Notes: generated by a model from the sequence alone, not told the origin. Numbered from the stretch's first letter, positions 46,995 to 58,461 are shown. The stretch is 64,000 nt of DNA from Platycnemis pennipes (GCA_933228895.1 OW121855.1:32254698-32318697); one strand, 5' to 3'. A program made the numbers and translations.

Positions 46995-49904
46995 TTAATT
47001 ACAATTGTATTTTTCAAACAAATATGAATACATTTTAATTTTGAACTGATTTAAAGTATCACAGTTAATAATGTCGTCCGGTATATTATTCCATATTCTT
47101 ATAGCAGAATTTAGGGTTGACAATTGGTACACCGTAGTTCTGCAATTTGGAATTTTGAATCGTCTTCTAGCTCTTACTGTTCTGCTAGCTTCACTCTGGT
47201 TACGTATGATCATTTCATACAGATAATCGGGTGTTTTACATGACAAAATTTTGTATACAAACACAGATAATTGAAAATTTGTTTTTTGTTGAGGTTTCAA
47301 CCACTGCAACTTAGTGTAAAAAGGAGTGACATGCTCCTGGATATGTATATTATATATGTATCTAATCATAGAATTTAACAGTGCTTGCAACTTCTTATAT
47401 AATTCACCCGTTAGGTCAGAAAACACAAGAGAACAATAATCCATATGTGGAACCAACAAAGTATTAACCAATTTTTTTCGAACCTCTATTGGCATTAGGC
47501 GTTTGAATTGTTTGATCTGTGCTAACGTTTTATATACCTTGTTGGAAATAGCGGATACATGTTCATTCCACGTTAGCGTGTTGTTGATATTAACCCCTAA
47601 GTTTTTTACCATATCTGAATAGCCAATATCAATGCCTTCAACTTTTATTTTCGGTATTCTATCATAATTAAGTTTTTTGACATACTTAGCGGTACCAATA
47701 ATAATAGCTTTAGTTTTTTGAGGGTTAAGTTTTAGTAAACTCTTCCTGGCCCAATCACAGATATGATTAACATCTTCATTTAATTTTTTAATGGCATTAT
47801 CGATATTTGTTGGATGACAGTCAAGGTAAATTTGTAAATCGTCTGCGTAGAGGTGATAGTTCGAGTGGGAGATTGAACGTGGCAAATCTCTTATGAAAAT
47901 TGAAAATAAGAGGGGACCAAGTATTGAACCCTGAGGCACACCACGTGATACTTCCGAGAAGCTAGACAGTTTGCCGTCATCTCCTTTTACTGCTTGAGTT
48001 CTCTGAGACAAGTAGGAACGGAACCATGTAATCACTGGGATAGAAAATCCCAGTTGGTACATTTTATCCAGCAACAAATCGTGATTAACACAATCAAAAG
48101 CCTTTGAAAAATCAAAAAGTACAAGAATAGTAACTCTCTTTTGGTCTATTGAGAGACGAATGTCTTCAGTAACTCTAATGAGAGTCGTTTGTGTGCTATG
48201 TCCCTTTCGAAAACCTGACTGATACTTATCCAGTAAATTATTAGATGATAGGAAATCTAATACCGAGTTGTAGACGAATCTCTCAAGTGGTTTAGAGGCG
48301 ATGGGCAGCAGTGAAATAGGGCGGTAATGAGATAGTTCGGTAGGGTTTCGAATTTTCTTTATAGGCTTTATAATTGCTCTCTTCCAAGAAACAGGAAAAA
48401 CGGAATAGTTTAGTGAGCAATTGTAAATATCAAGCAGTGCCGGAAATATTACACTCATAACCATTTTAAGCGTTTTATTATTAATCCCATCATTTCCAGC
48501 AGCATTAGACTTGATACAATGGAAACATTTTAACATTATCTCGGGAGTTAGATTAGGGAAGTAAAACGTATTATTTCCAAATTCATTAACTTTGGACAAG
48601 TTGACTCCTGCAGCATTATCACGACAAATGGTAGAACCTGGGGTTGATCCGGGGGTGGTGTTGACTGATAAGCTGATAAAGTATTCGTTCAATTTGTCCA
48701 TGGGGACACTGAGTTTACTACCATCATTCCGAGACTTAATCAGTCCAAGCCTTCGAATTTCGTTCCATATAGTTTTAGAATCCCACTTATCCATAAAACA
48801 CTGATTATAATAATCTTCCTTAGCCTTTTTCATAATACTTTGCGCCTCATTTCTCAGTTTTTTGTACTCCTGAAATAGTTCTTTAGATTTACTTCTCGTG
48901 TATCTGCGGCGAATTATGTCCCTTTTATTTATGATATGCTTTATTTCCGGAGTAATCCATGGACATTGATTTCGCTTCGGAGTAAACCTTTTTAAAGGGG
49001 CATGAACATCTAATAATTGATTTAAATTAAGCATTAGGATTGATACCTTCGTATCAACAGAATTTGTAGTCATGAAGTCTATCCATGGCAAATTATCAAA
49101 ATCTTCTTGAAAATTATGGAGATCGAATTTACTAAAATCGCGGTAGAAAATTAACTTCTCTTTGAGTTTAGTTACCTTGAAATTAAATTTTATATATATT
49201 AAATCGTGGTCAGATAGGAAAGGAACTGGAAATTGACCATGTTCCTTAATTTTAGAAAGATCATCTACAATTAATAAATCTAATAAGGTACTTGATGTGG
49301 GCCGATGATGAGTCGGATGAGATGGTACTAAAGACAGATTGAACCTGTAACATAGGTTCTTTATATAATTACTATCGTGCGTTGTTTTTAAAAGATCCGA
49401 GTTAAAGTCACCACATATTACTATGTTATTAAAGGACGGAATGAAGCCTGCGAGTGTGCATTCAAAACATTCACTCAAGTAACCTACCTTAGGAGGTCTG
49501 TACACAACTCCGAATAGAATCTTTCCGAAAGAGCATGATATTTCAACAAACATAAATTCTGGCTTAAATTTTTCATTGACGCAGGACAATATCTTTGAAT
49601 TTAAATCCTCTTTAATATATACACATACTCCTCCACCACTTCGTTCCAACCTGTCGTTACGTAACAATGTATAATTTTCCAAATTTACATATTCCGTGGG
49701 CATGGATGGTTTCAACCACGACTCGGAAATTGCTATCACATGATAATCACTACGAACAAAGTGCTTACGAAATTCATCAATATGAGCTGGTAACGACTGA
49801 GCGTTTACATGACATATATTCAGGTTTTGATATAAAATACTACTATGAATATTTGAGGTTACACGCGTCGAGTTAGAATTGTCAGCATTATTATATGTGA
49901 GCAC
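46995..49904 (-). CDS. LINE ORF2: endonuclease and reverse transcriptase, intact
   Basis: 969 residues without a stop or frameshift. Residues 28-240 are an apurinic/apyrimidinic-type endonuclease: N34 (HVNAQSL), E61 (SESWLK), SGGGVCVYIK (89-98), VVYRPPK (133-139), GDFN (165-168) and SDHD (231-234). It would nick target DNA. Residues about 500-770 are the reverse transcriptase: HYRPISLLP (526-534), FDFSKAFDCVNH (597-608, motif A), SRGVPQGSILGPLLF (653-667, motif B) and YADD (686-689, catalytic). It would copy the element's RNA from the nick. The C-terminus has the LVPHMDYCSLVF block (817-828) and no RNase H. A small TPGSTPGST repeat lies at 417-425. All visible catalytic residues are present, so the enzyme could be functional. 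The start follows the ORF1 stop by 27 bp, suggesting reinitiation or bicistronic translation. Confidence 0.95.
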   Translation of the reverse strand: MLTYNNADNSNSTRVTSNIHSSILYQNLNICHVNAQSLPAHIDEFRKHFVRSDYHVIAISESWLKPSMPTEYVNLENYTLLRNDRLERSGGGVCVYIKEDLNSKILSCVNEKFKPEFMFVEISCSFGKILFGVVYRPPKVGYLSECFECTLAGFIPSFNNIVICGDFNSDLLKTTHDSNYIKNLCYRFNLSLVPSHPTHHRPTSSTLLDLLIVDDLSKIKEHGQFPVPFLSDHDLIYIKFNFKVTKLKEKLIFYRDFSKFDLHNFQEDFDNLPWIDFMTTNSVDTKVSILMLNLNQLLDVHAPLKRFTPKRNQCPWITPEIKHIINKRDIIRRRYTRSKSKELFQEYKKLRNEAQSIMKKAKEDYYNQCFMDKWDSKTIWNEIRRLGLIKSRNDGSKLSVPMDKLNEYFISLSVNTTPGSTPGSTICRDNAAGVNLSKVNEFGNNTFYFPNLTPEIMLKCFHCIKSNAAGNDGINNKTLKMVMSVIFPALLDIYNCSLNYSVFPVSWKRAIIKPIKKIRNPTELSHYRPISLLPIASKPLERFVYNSVLDFLSSNNLLDKYQSGFRKGHSTQTTLIRVTEDIRLSIDQKRVTILVLFDFSKAFDCVNHDLLLDKMYQLGFSIPVITWFRSYLSQRTQAVKGDDGKLSSFSEVSRGVPQGSILGPLLFSIFIRDLPRSISHSNYHLYADDLQIYLDCHPTNIDNAIKKLNEDVNHICDWARKSLLKLNPQKTKAIIIGTAKYVKKLNYDRIPKIKVEGIDIGYSDMVKNLGVNINNTLTWNEHVSAISNKVYKTLAQIKQFKRLMPIEVRKKLVNTLLVPHMDYCSLVFSDLTGELYKKLQALLNSMIRYIYNIHIQEHVTPFYTKLQWLKPQQKTNFQLSVFVYKILSCKTPDYLYEMIIRNQSEASRTVRARRRFKIPNCRTTVYQLSTLNSAIRIWNNIPDDIINCDTLNQFKIKMYSYLFEKYNCN

Positions 49905-49931
49905 TCCACCTCTTGAACCTCCAAGTTCATG

Positions 49932-50944
49932 TCATTGCAGGGCATGGATATCGTCTTCAGTGCGTAAAAGGAGTCGCTCACTCCCATCATACTCCCTTGC
50001 AAATATTTTCCCCCCTCTGATCCATAAATATTTGAGTTTACCATTCTTTTTAAGCTCTCTCGCCTTTGAGTACACTTTGCGATTTACAGCACTGAGTGAT
50101 TCATTTACATAAATGAGGTTGTCAGGGGAATCGCTCAAACCAATGTCTTTTGTTGAAAAACTTCTTTTTACTTGTCGAGCTTCCAGCATTTCTCGTACTA
50201 AATTCGATCTCATGAATCGAACCCGGATGGAAGGGGGTCTACTGTTGGGTTGGTTTGAACGGGCCTTAAGTCTGTATACATAATCGACATCACTAGCTTC
50301 AATTTTGACCCCAAGGCCCAGCCCAACTTTACAAACAAGGGCCTCCAATACCTCACCAGACTTAAACGGAATCCCGTGAATTTCTACGACATTCCGTAGA
50401 GAGTCCTGCTCCCACGTGTTCAACTGAGCTTCAAGGTTACGGACTCGCTTTTACAAGATTTCATTTTCGGCCACCATGCCGTCAAATTTACCATTGATGT
50501 TTGATAGTGATTCGTTAATGAGAGAAATAGTTTTGCTATGTTCGTTGATAAGCATTCCCAGGTTGATATAACTTTCTTTAGTTCACTTATTTCGTGTTTA
50601 ATAGAATTTACAAACTCACTTTGGTTTTCCTGGATCACCTTGACGCGATCCAATAACTCCTTTAGGATAGGATTGGAAACCTCATGTTGACTCTTGTCGT
50701 GGGAAGATCCAGGGTCCAGGGCTTTGATCGGGGTGTCATCACCGCGGGTGGAGCGACACTTCGCTATGCAGGTGGTGCAGTCCCAGGCACGATTTGTGTC
50801 CTCCAGTAGCTGCAAATCAGCTTCACTGAGCGAGGCGCAAGCAGGGTGGAACACTTTTTCACAAGTGCTGCAGGTGACAGTTTTCTGCGTACGCTTAAGA
50901 ACCTGGCTGCATTGCGAACAGGTAGGCATGATGAAAATCACCAA
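49932..50944 (-). pseudogene. LINE ORF1: PHD-finger/coiled-coil RNA-binding protein, damaged
   Basis: The N-terminal frame (50,420-50,944) begins MVIFIMPTCSQCSQVL. Its Cys/His pattern (C-x2-C, C-x2-C, H-x2-C, C-x2-C over residues 9-60) fits a PHD-type zinc finger. A heptad-like helical stretch (LKELLDRVKVIQENQSEFVN) follows. The frame then shifts near 50,550; a different frame continues the helix (LINEHSKTISLINESLSNIN), is cut by a TAA near 50,452, and resumes as RNLEAQLNTWEQDSLRNVVE to the stop at 49,932. The C-terminal part (VVEIHGIPF ... LIYVNESLSAVNRKVYSKAR ... WIRGGKIFAREYDG) resembles the nucleic-acid-binding part of LINE ORF1 proteins. One frameshift and one stop separate this copy from an intact ORF1 of about 330 residues. 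Confidence 0.85.
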
Positions 50945-51339
50945 AGGCTAACGGCACCAACACCACCTTAAACTCGTCAGCTAACACCACCTTACACTCG
51001 AGCAAAAAGTCAGGACTTATTGTTAGTGGCAAGAAGGAACGACCAAGGACGGGGAAACGCGTCCGTTCACTGCGAGAGCTCGAGACAGAATAAAGAGGAT
51101 TCGTAAAATAAATTTAACGCATGAATAGGAATGATGTCAATAAAGCTCCCACACACTTCAAAATCTTTACAAACTCCAGTTTTAAGGGCGTGGTAGACCA
51201 AAGGATTTTGTTGTACAACATGGAACCATAGTTTCTACCGGTGCCACATTTAAGCAAAATGCTCTTTTTTTCAATATCTTGAAATTGTGATCCCCCGACA
51301 CACACACATAACACACAATAGCTAATTATTATTATTAGT

Positions 51340-51660
51340 TTTCTGCCAGTGAAAGTAGGTCTAAATGGACATTTAATTCTCCCACACCCATACATTTCAC
51401 ACGATGACCCTCTTCAGCCCCTCATACCTCCTACTTCCCATCATTCTATCCCAGCTACCCGTTCTTCTCCTCCCTCTTCCTCGCTCACCCAACATTCTTC
51501 CCTCCACCACGTCCTTCAGAATAGCATCTCCCTTTATTACCTTTTCCATACACATCTTCCGCTTTCCACTAATTTCCCCGATGAAATTTCTTTCCTCTCC
51601 TACCAACTCTAGCATATCTTCCGCAATAACTTACGCAATCCTAAAACCACTAGTGTGCGA
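51340..51660 (-). mobile_element. C-terminal fragment of family B LINE
   Basis: The minus frame at 51,397-51,615 reads ELVGEERNFIGEISGKRKM, then MEKVIKGDAILKDVVEGRML, GERGRGRRRTG and SRRYEGLKRV. It aligns with the end of the decayed LINE at 31,440-32,660 (RRILKFVIQGRMLGKHSRGK). It is the C-terminal 'EGRxxGxRGRGRxR...YEGLKR' segment of these reverse-transcriptase proteins. It is 5'-truncated and lies just beyond the 5' end of the full-length LINE. Confidence 0.7.
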
Positions 51661-51832
51661 GTTTACCAATGATTGTATGGTCCAAAGCATTTTTTTTCAA
51701 GGGATTAAATTCGGTAAATTCAGGAGTAAATCGCAAGATTTCAGTAAGGGTAATCTTTCATGGATCTTGCCTGCCAGCACCCTGTATAGTTTTTTCTTCA
51801 AGGAAGAGAGGTATTTTCTAACAATTTTCATA

Positions 51833-52003
51833 GATAACTTAAATGAATTCACTTAGTAAAATTCTACACTTTTATTAAAACCGACCTAGGTTGCGACTTA
51901 TACAGTCATTATCGAGGTCATTGATAACGACTGTATAAGTCGTAACCAAGGTCGGTTTTAATAAAAGTGTGGAATTTTACTAAGTGAATTCATTTACGTT
52001 ATC
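51833..52003. mobile_element. foldback element, 80-bp arms
   Basis: Inverted arms 51,833-51,913 and 51,923-52,003 match with about five mismatches across a 9-nt spacer. In the right arm ttgataacgactgtataagt-cg-taaccaaggtc has the order of a hammerhead: a CUGAUGA-like box decayed to TTGATAA, a 5-bp stem II (CGACT/AGTCG), a GAAAC-like box decayed to GTAAC, and CAAGGTC. The downstream ggtcggttttaataaaagtg resembles 58,661-58,683 (ggtcggttgtgaacaaatct), linking it to that cluster. It is non-coding. Confidence 0.75.
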
Positions 52004-52903
52004 AACATGTGGTTCCACGTAGTCCAGCCTAGCAAATTGTTATAAATTTTCATAGACTTAGTACTGGCGGTCCATCTTCGAAAGTAAGCGTAATATTTGA
52101 GGAAAATAGGCAAATGACCTGAATAGGCGCAACTGAGCATATGAAGATAGTAAATACTGATAATCATAATTAAAGCCAGGAGCTAGGAAATTCTGCGTTA
52201 GTTCCACAGTAGGATATACTTATTTTCGTTAACCTCTGGCAATCCAAACGCATAAAGACTCCTGTTGATGACATCTGATCTAAAACTATCTACAGACCGA
52301 ATCGTGCCAGTGAATATCATAGAGGTGACAAAGCGATGTTAGGTATCTCACAAACTTACGAGTATAACTTCTATACGAGTTTCTTCAAACGCTCAGAATG
52401 CACATAAATGGACTTTTAAGAAGATGAATGGGCTACGGTGAAGGTAAAGATGAAAATGGTGAGCAAAGTTAAAAATGAGTCGGGTATACAAAATGTCGAA
52501 AAGTCTAAAATAAAGAACGTGTAAACGAATCGAAGGACGAGGTTACTCGGGGATCAACTGAGGTCCTGTGGGAACCGATGACGTGAAAATAGAGAGGATA
52601 TGGCGGGAGGATCGGAGTTTATATGAACACATGACCCTTTGGCTTTCAAGTTAAGGAAACACACCAAGCTCCGAAAAGGGTCGAGATAGGGTCGAAAGCG
52701 GACCCTGTGGCCTTTGAGAAGGGTTCTGGGAAAGGGTTAAGGCGAATAACAGACTTAAATGATTAAGTGGGCTGCTGGTGTCACCCGAGACCACGAGAAC
52801 AACAATAAATAAATCCACGCCATCTCTTGAAGATTTACTGTGCGAAAGAGCGCGCGATTAAAGCCAGGGATAGGGATCGCCAATTCCTCTCAGCTCTGCC
52901 AGC

Positions 52904-52911
52904 CTGTAAAA
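52904..52911 (+). repeat. 8-bp target duplication of hAT-type MITE, left copy
   Basis: ctgtaaaa at 52,904-52,911 corresponds to ctgtagac at 53,224-53,231, with six of eight bases identical. Confidence 0.6.
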
Positions 52912-53223
52912 CAGAGATTCCCAACATATTTAAGTTGGCACAGCCTTCATACTAAGGTTACAACCTTAGGGTACCCTTCTTAGTTTTTTTTCTTTACCCG
53001 CTTGGGTCTCCCACTCCATAACCAATAATAATCGGTCCTTTAGAGTTATTAGTCTTTAGTTAGGAAGCAGAACTTCTAATGCTTTCACCATCCGTCGGTC
53101 TTGAGTATAACCAATTCAGAAATAGGCCCTTCTAAACATTTTTCGTTTGTCTACAATAAACTTGCACCCCTAGCTGTTTTCTTGGCACCTAGAAGTGCCA
53201 CGACACATCGGTTGGGAACCCTG
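52912..53223. mobile_element. 312-bp hAT-type MITE
   Basis: The left end is cagagattcccaac. The right end reads gttgggaaccctg, i.e. cagggttcccaac on the other strand, so the terminal inverted repeat is CAGRGNTTCCCAAC-like. A terminal CAG and an 8-bp target duplication (ctgtaaaa / ctgtagac) are diagnostic of hAT elements. There is no coding capacity inside, so it is non-autonomous and needs a transposase from elsewhere. Confidence 0.8.
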
Positions 53224-53231
53224 CTGTAGAC

Positions 53232-54289
53232 CATCCTCCCTTCCCAAGCCAGTCTTTACAAAAACTCCACCAGTCCCATTAATGCCCAATTAGCTTTGCT
53301 GTGACGATTTTCCTGGCAGACAATAAACCAATTCGCCTTCACACTTCATCTTAAATAAAGGTATAATATGAAGCAAACTAGTGAAAATTCGAGTATCATT
53401 TCATTCCTTCAATATACATTTACAATCAAACCTATTTATATTTTCAACAGCTATATAAATGATTTTTGGAATTTACCCGAGGTAGGACTAAATAACGAAC
53501 TAGGGCGTGTGTAGTGAAGATCGCCAAGATTTGTAAAGGCACGGCACGAAAATCATGCCGGCGTCACCAGCTTATGAGAAGAACTTAAATGAAGTATTTA
53601 TCAGGCCATTACTTTAAATATAGACTTCATAACTTGCGTAAATTCCATGATGATATTTTAACTAATGGCGTTAAACGCATTTTGTAATATCCTACTTACT
53701 ATGGTAGACTGGGCCTTAAACATAAAATGATGGCACTTGATAGCCAAACTGAGAGTTTTTAGATGTCTTCCTTTCCTCGTACAATTAGGGATCTGAATAT
53801 ATCTGTTCTGATCACATTCAATAATATATTAACACCTTCATCAATCCTGCCATTCCTATCTATGATAGTTGCATGTTGGTATAAAAACTTTTGGACAAAC
53901 CAAGTAATAGATTGTTTGCTCAGTTCTTAAAATATTTTTTTTAATTTTCTACAGTTAAACTAAAATGTAGCTCACACCACACACCTTTATGGTAGTTTGT
54001 ATGGTATTATGAAGATGTAGATGAAGAAGAAACAAGGTATTTTCCTCACCTTACACGTTTGAATTAGAAAAATACTGTTTTATCATCGCGCACCACTACT
54101 GACACAATCAGAGTTGGATTAGTAAATTGGATTCAAATGCTGCAAAGGCGGTTCACTGCTATTATAAAATGAAGACTACAAAATATTTCCCAAAGAAAGT
54201 GCCGGAGGTCCTTATAATTTCTCAGCACAGAAATATTCACCAGTGAGGAGGCTGGAGAGAAAAATAAAATATTCGTAAAAGTTACTTAC
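53232..54289. other. unassigned AT-rich DNA
   Basis: No gene or repeat could be supported. Confidence 0.35.
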
Positions 54290-54409
54290 GCTTCCGAAAC
54301 TCCTTTCTCGTGTGCTTTCGCTTGGCTGAAAACGGTGTCGGCTATCTTTATGCCGGTACGGTTATGCGAGCAACATTTTCAGAAAGCACACCATTCCATC
54401 AGAGAGAAC
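54290..54409 (-). other. exon-like segment with splice-site context, unassigned
   Basis: On the minus strand a good acceptor (tattttttcccatag) precedes a 120-bp segment that ends at GGAAGC followed by the donor GTAAGT (plus 54,284-54,289). One frame reads KCCSHNRTGIKIADT and VFSQAKAHEKGVSEA right up to the donor, which looks protein-like. However, a TGA lies ten codons into that frame, so the whole segment is not open. It could be a 3' exon portion with a later acceptor, a pseudo-exon or chance. I do not recognise the protein. Confidence 0.25.
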
Positions 54410-54410
54410 C

Positions 54411-57400
54411 TATGGGAAAAAATATTTCAAATGAGAAAAGTGATACATTCATTTAAATTGCTTCAGGATACAGTGATCCTGATACCTGAAAATCACGCGT
54501 TTTTATAAAGCATGTAGCTTCTACTATCATGTCTTAAATTTTATGCAGGGCGAAAGCGGCGAAATCAAAGGGGATACATAACCCAATTTCCTTTATTTTC
54601 AGTCATAAAAATGCCAAATAAAGTAAAATAAATAGAAAACCGTGTAATTCAAGAGAGAAATATACTTTTCACTGAAAAAAAATAATGGCTCTTGGTCCGG
54701 ATATATGATCAAAATGGGGACAAAAAAAATCAATAATAAAGTTGAAGTCCATAACCATCTCTCTCAGAAATTTATTAACAGAAAAAATTCTTCAATACTG
54801 TGCAGGACCAGAAGAGTACTACAGATCGAAGAGAAAATATAAATATTACCAAGTGCACGACTGCAATCGAAGCATAATATCCATTAGCCATTGAGTAGCG
54901 ATTATTTAAAGTATTGGTCTACTGTACTATTTAATATTAGTAACCTAGGAGATTGACGCGATGATAATGTAGGGTTATGAAGCAAAACCTTGAGTTTCGC
55001 ATGGAGAAATTTTAATCCCCGGATTAAGTATACTATATCAGACATAAGCCTCTTCGGAGAGGTACCTTGCTGGAACATGCATTTTGTCATAACGAATTTA
55101 AACCGCAGTTTAAAATTTGACTATGCCCAAAACGTATATTCCCTTAATACGCTTTAAAACTTTTAAAATATAGGAGACTCATCGCTAATCAACATCATTT
55201 TTTAACCAACTGTGGTAGGTTTATGGATAATCTCTACGAGCATCTACCTAAAGTAAAATAAACAGCTCTTCCACCTCTCTTAATTCTAGCTCTTTGAGTC
55301 ATTTTCTAAACAGAATCGCTATTGAAACTTCAATGCTGCCATTTACTTTGCAACCACTCAACTATTTTATTGATTCCTTAATTCCATGTTTGCCAACATT
55401 GATCTACGCCATCATTCTTCTCACTTTTCCATCACCTCTTAAAGTATTCTTTGTCCGCTTTCCCCACATCCACTAACTTTCCCCAATCGTCTCCAAACTG
55501 ACATCCTAAAGGCTTCCACTCATCTTCCATCTTCTCAAGGAGCATGGAACAGGTTTCTGAGCCATAACTTTTTCATAAAATTTTCCTTCTTTTTTCTTAT
55601 TAGAGACACTTTCATTACTTTCCTCATCTTCACGAAAGCTTCCACGGATAACACAATATTTTGCTAGATGTCCCTACTACTAAACCCATGTTCATTTATG
55701 GGGTCCCAACCGTTTTACCTGTTCTAGTTTAGATCAGCCAGCTTTATTATAGCTCTAGCCTCTACCTCTGAGAATTACACTACCTCTGTCTTCCGAAGAT
55801 CCTCAATCTTTATCTATCCCACTCCACCCCTATCACACTAATCATTTCCTGCCACTGTATCCTAGAAGGACTGAGTGGCGTTTGACAGGGATATAATTGA
55901 TGTAATTAGTTTTTCCACATACTATACAAAGGTAAGGATCGATTTTCGCAAATAGTGAACACGCCAGAAGGCTATCTATCATCGTGTTTCAAACCTCACT
56001 CATAACGATCAACATTAACCATTTATTCTAATCCATTGTTGAATATAAATAATGTTGGATCGACCACGTGATTGCCCTTATGGAATCAATTTTGTCCAAA
56101 ATCGGCAAAACGTCGACATTTAATAAGGAAATTAAAACCCCAAAGTCGTTCCGCAATACATTTAGACGCTTATGAGAAATGGCAACGTTGCAAAATTGGA
56201 ATTTTACAAAAGTTACTACAAATTTGACGGAATATCTCCGAGACTATTAAAGTCAAAGATTTGAAAAAGAGCTTAAATTAAATTTCTTGAATTGTAAAAA
56301 TGTAATAAGTGATTACATTGCGTGATTTAAACAATTTTATAAAGTTAATAGCAATTTTAAAGTTTCAAATCGATTTTTGACAATGTACCCATGTCCTCGA
56401 TTTTTCTCATTTTTAATATGTTGTAGATACAGCCCTACCCAACAATTAAAAGAAAACCTTGATAAAGGTAAAATTTCATTTAAACATGAAAAATATTTTT
56501 GAGTGTAGGCGTAACGCCCGCCAGTCGCCGGGGCATACGGCAGCGGCTGACCGTATTGTACTCTGGTGTCTCTTTGCCTGGTGTCTTTTCAATTCCTTTT
56601 TTTTATCCTAAAACAAGGAAAATATCATATATAACCTAACTGAATATTTTCACGCGCTCCTAAGAGGTCGCCTTAGCTGCAAATCATTTTATTAGGACAC
56701 TTGTACAGAGAGCATAGGAGGATGGCGCGCCGTACCGAGAACAATACCGAGAGCATAAATTAGTGAGGGGACAGTGCTCCCCACTGGAGGTGGGAACGTC
56801 TCAATGCTAATCGCGTACAGACAAATGGAACTAATAAGTGCGTCCCGAGTTCCCAAGTGCTCCGCCGAGAGGGAATGCGGGAAAGAGCCAGGGGTAACGA
56901 GAGGGGAGCGACGGAATGGCGGTTAATGAAGACGAGGCGCTATTCGGGAATTCCAGGGTTTTAAGGGAATGGATCCAATTAGTACAGATTTAGACCCCTG
57001 CGGCGGAGGGGGAATGGGTGAACCTTTAAATCAATTCCTTCGCCAGCGAAGAGCTTGACTTCTCGCCCATCCAATTCGATTTCAAAACTGTTTAGCGCAG
57101 GGATTTCACAGCGAGCCTCTCAATGCTCTGAACACGAAACCCAGTCGTCAGAGGACGGGATGATTGATTCTAAAGTGAATAACATTAGACTACCAAGCAA
57201 TAACGGTTTATTTCATAAAAAAACACAGTTTTACCTACCATTAATATATTTTTAACAAAACAAATGAATTTGTTTATATTATGTCCACTCAATGGGTAAT
57301 AATATTGGATAATAATTATCAGTTTCTAAATATACGAAGAAAAGCAAATCATCAGTCATGACATTATAATTTCATGAGATGATGTGCCAAAAGAGGTTTC

Positions 57401-58460
57401 GTGGTTGACATTGAGAAGCAGTGATAATATAAGGAGACAATCAAAATCATTCCTATCAATTGCAAAATGGCCATGGAAGTCATAGGGAGCAAATTATATT
57501 ACGCCACATATCTTAAAGGCAATCTTACCTACAAGTATTATTTCTATGACACCATCTCCAATTATTCAACATTTCATCCTATCAAGCTTAAAACTAAAAG
57601 ATGTTTTTAAGTATGTTTTCTTATTTAATATTCGTCATAAGGAAATAACCTTGAGAAGTAAATGATCAACTAATCAGAAGTTAAATCTAAAATGAGAAAG
57701 CAAATCAATCCACCCTTAATATTGCTGAAGTATAAATTAGATTTATTTTAATAGACGTGCTGCACTTTCAAGTGGCACAACAGCAGGAAAAAAATGTATT
57801 CTCATTTAGCGTAACGAGTTCAATATATGTTTAAGTATCATATTCGATTTTCGGGTTTAATCATCAATTACTTGTCAATTGCTTCGTTATTTCTTACATC
57901 CAAAGACAGCGTAGCTATTGAATCAGTTGTAAATATTCTGCAGTGATTTAATCTTAATAAGTTTGAAATGAAAAATTCCTCGGCAAACGTCTTTGAGAAA
58001 TAATGCGAGTACAACCTTTCATCGGCATCACAATTTGCATAGAACGATGGTAGAAGTGCGTGACACGACGGAAACAGGTCATTTGGATGAAAACCGCTTC
58101 GCAGAGAACCGTTTCAATCATCTAATGCAAATGCATCAAACGTGATCGTCAAAAAAAACTTATTCACGCATTAATATAATCTATTACCTACTTTAGTTTA
58201 ATATGACGTGGAATCAAATTTTCTTCCAATATAACCGAATTCCCAACAATATTTGAGTATATAAGTTTGTAAAAATACTTTAAATACCATTTATTACATT
58301 TATGTGCTTTCATGAAACTGGATTCTCAGCATAATTGTGTCAAATATTAATATCAATATACCAAATTTAAATAATATTAATCAAATATTTCATCAAATGG
58401 CATTAAAACCGGCAAGTTGATAAGGAAATTTCACCACCTTCCATCAGAGAAGACAATAAC
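54411..58460. other. unassigned DNA with one CpG-rich island
   Basis: No gene is supported. The stretch 55,260-55,870 is pyrimidine-rich and may be old reverse-complement LINE sequence, but no motif could be fixed. The stretch 56,680-57,030 is GC- and CpG-rich (gatggcgcgccgtaccgaga near 56,722) and stands out as less decayed, which could mean regulatory DNA. The rest is AT-rich. Confidence 0.35.
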
Positions 58461-58461
58461 G

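Larger units (their letters stand above)
46444..51090 (-). mobile_element. near full-length Jockey/CR1-group LINE
   Basis: The element reads on the minus strand. A GC-richer 5' UTR (50,945 to about 51,090) contains two copies of aacaccaccttaMactcg. ORF1 (49,932-50,944, damaged) and an intact ORF2 (46,995-49,904) follow. The 3' UTR carries a 24-bp minisatellite, a 6-bp-arm hairpin (TAGGAC/GTCCTA at 46,480-46,494) and an (ATT)n tail at 46,444-46,469. A simple-repeat tail with a terminal hairpin is typical of CR1/Jockey-type LINEs rather than poly(A) L1s. The 5' boundary is approximate and no target duplication could be fixed. It is by far the best-preserved mobile element in the window. Confidence 0.92.

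Noticed and set aside
48592..48804. Plus-strand open frames inside the LINE ORF2 and ORF1 region (also 49,667-49,876 and 50,694-50,951)
   Set aside because: They are antisense shadows of the minus-strand LINE proteins.
55260..55870. Possible minus-strand LINE
   Set aside because: The composition is suggestive, but I could not find any RT or endonuclease motif in order.
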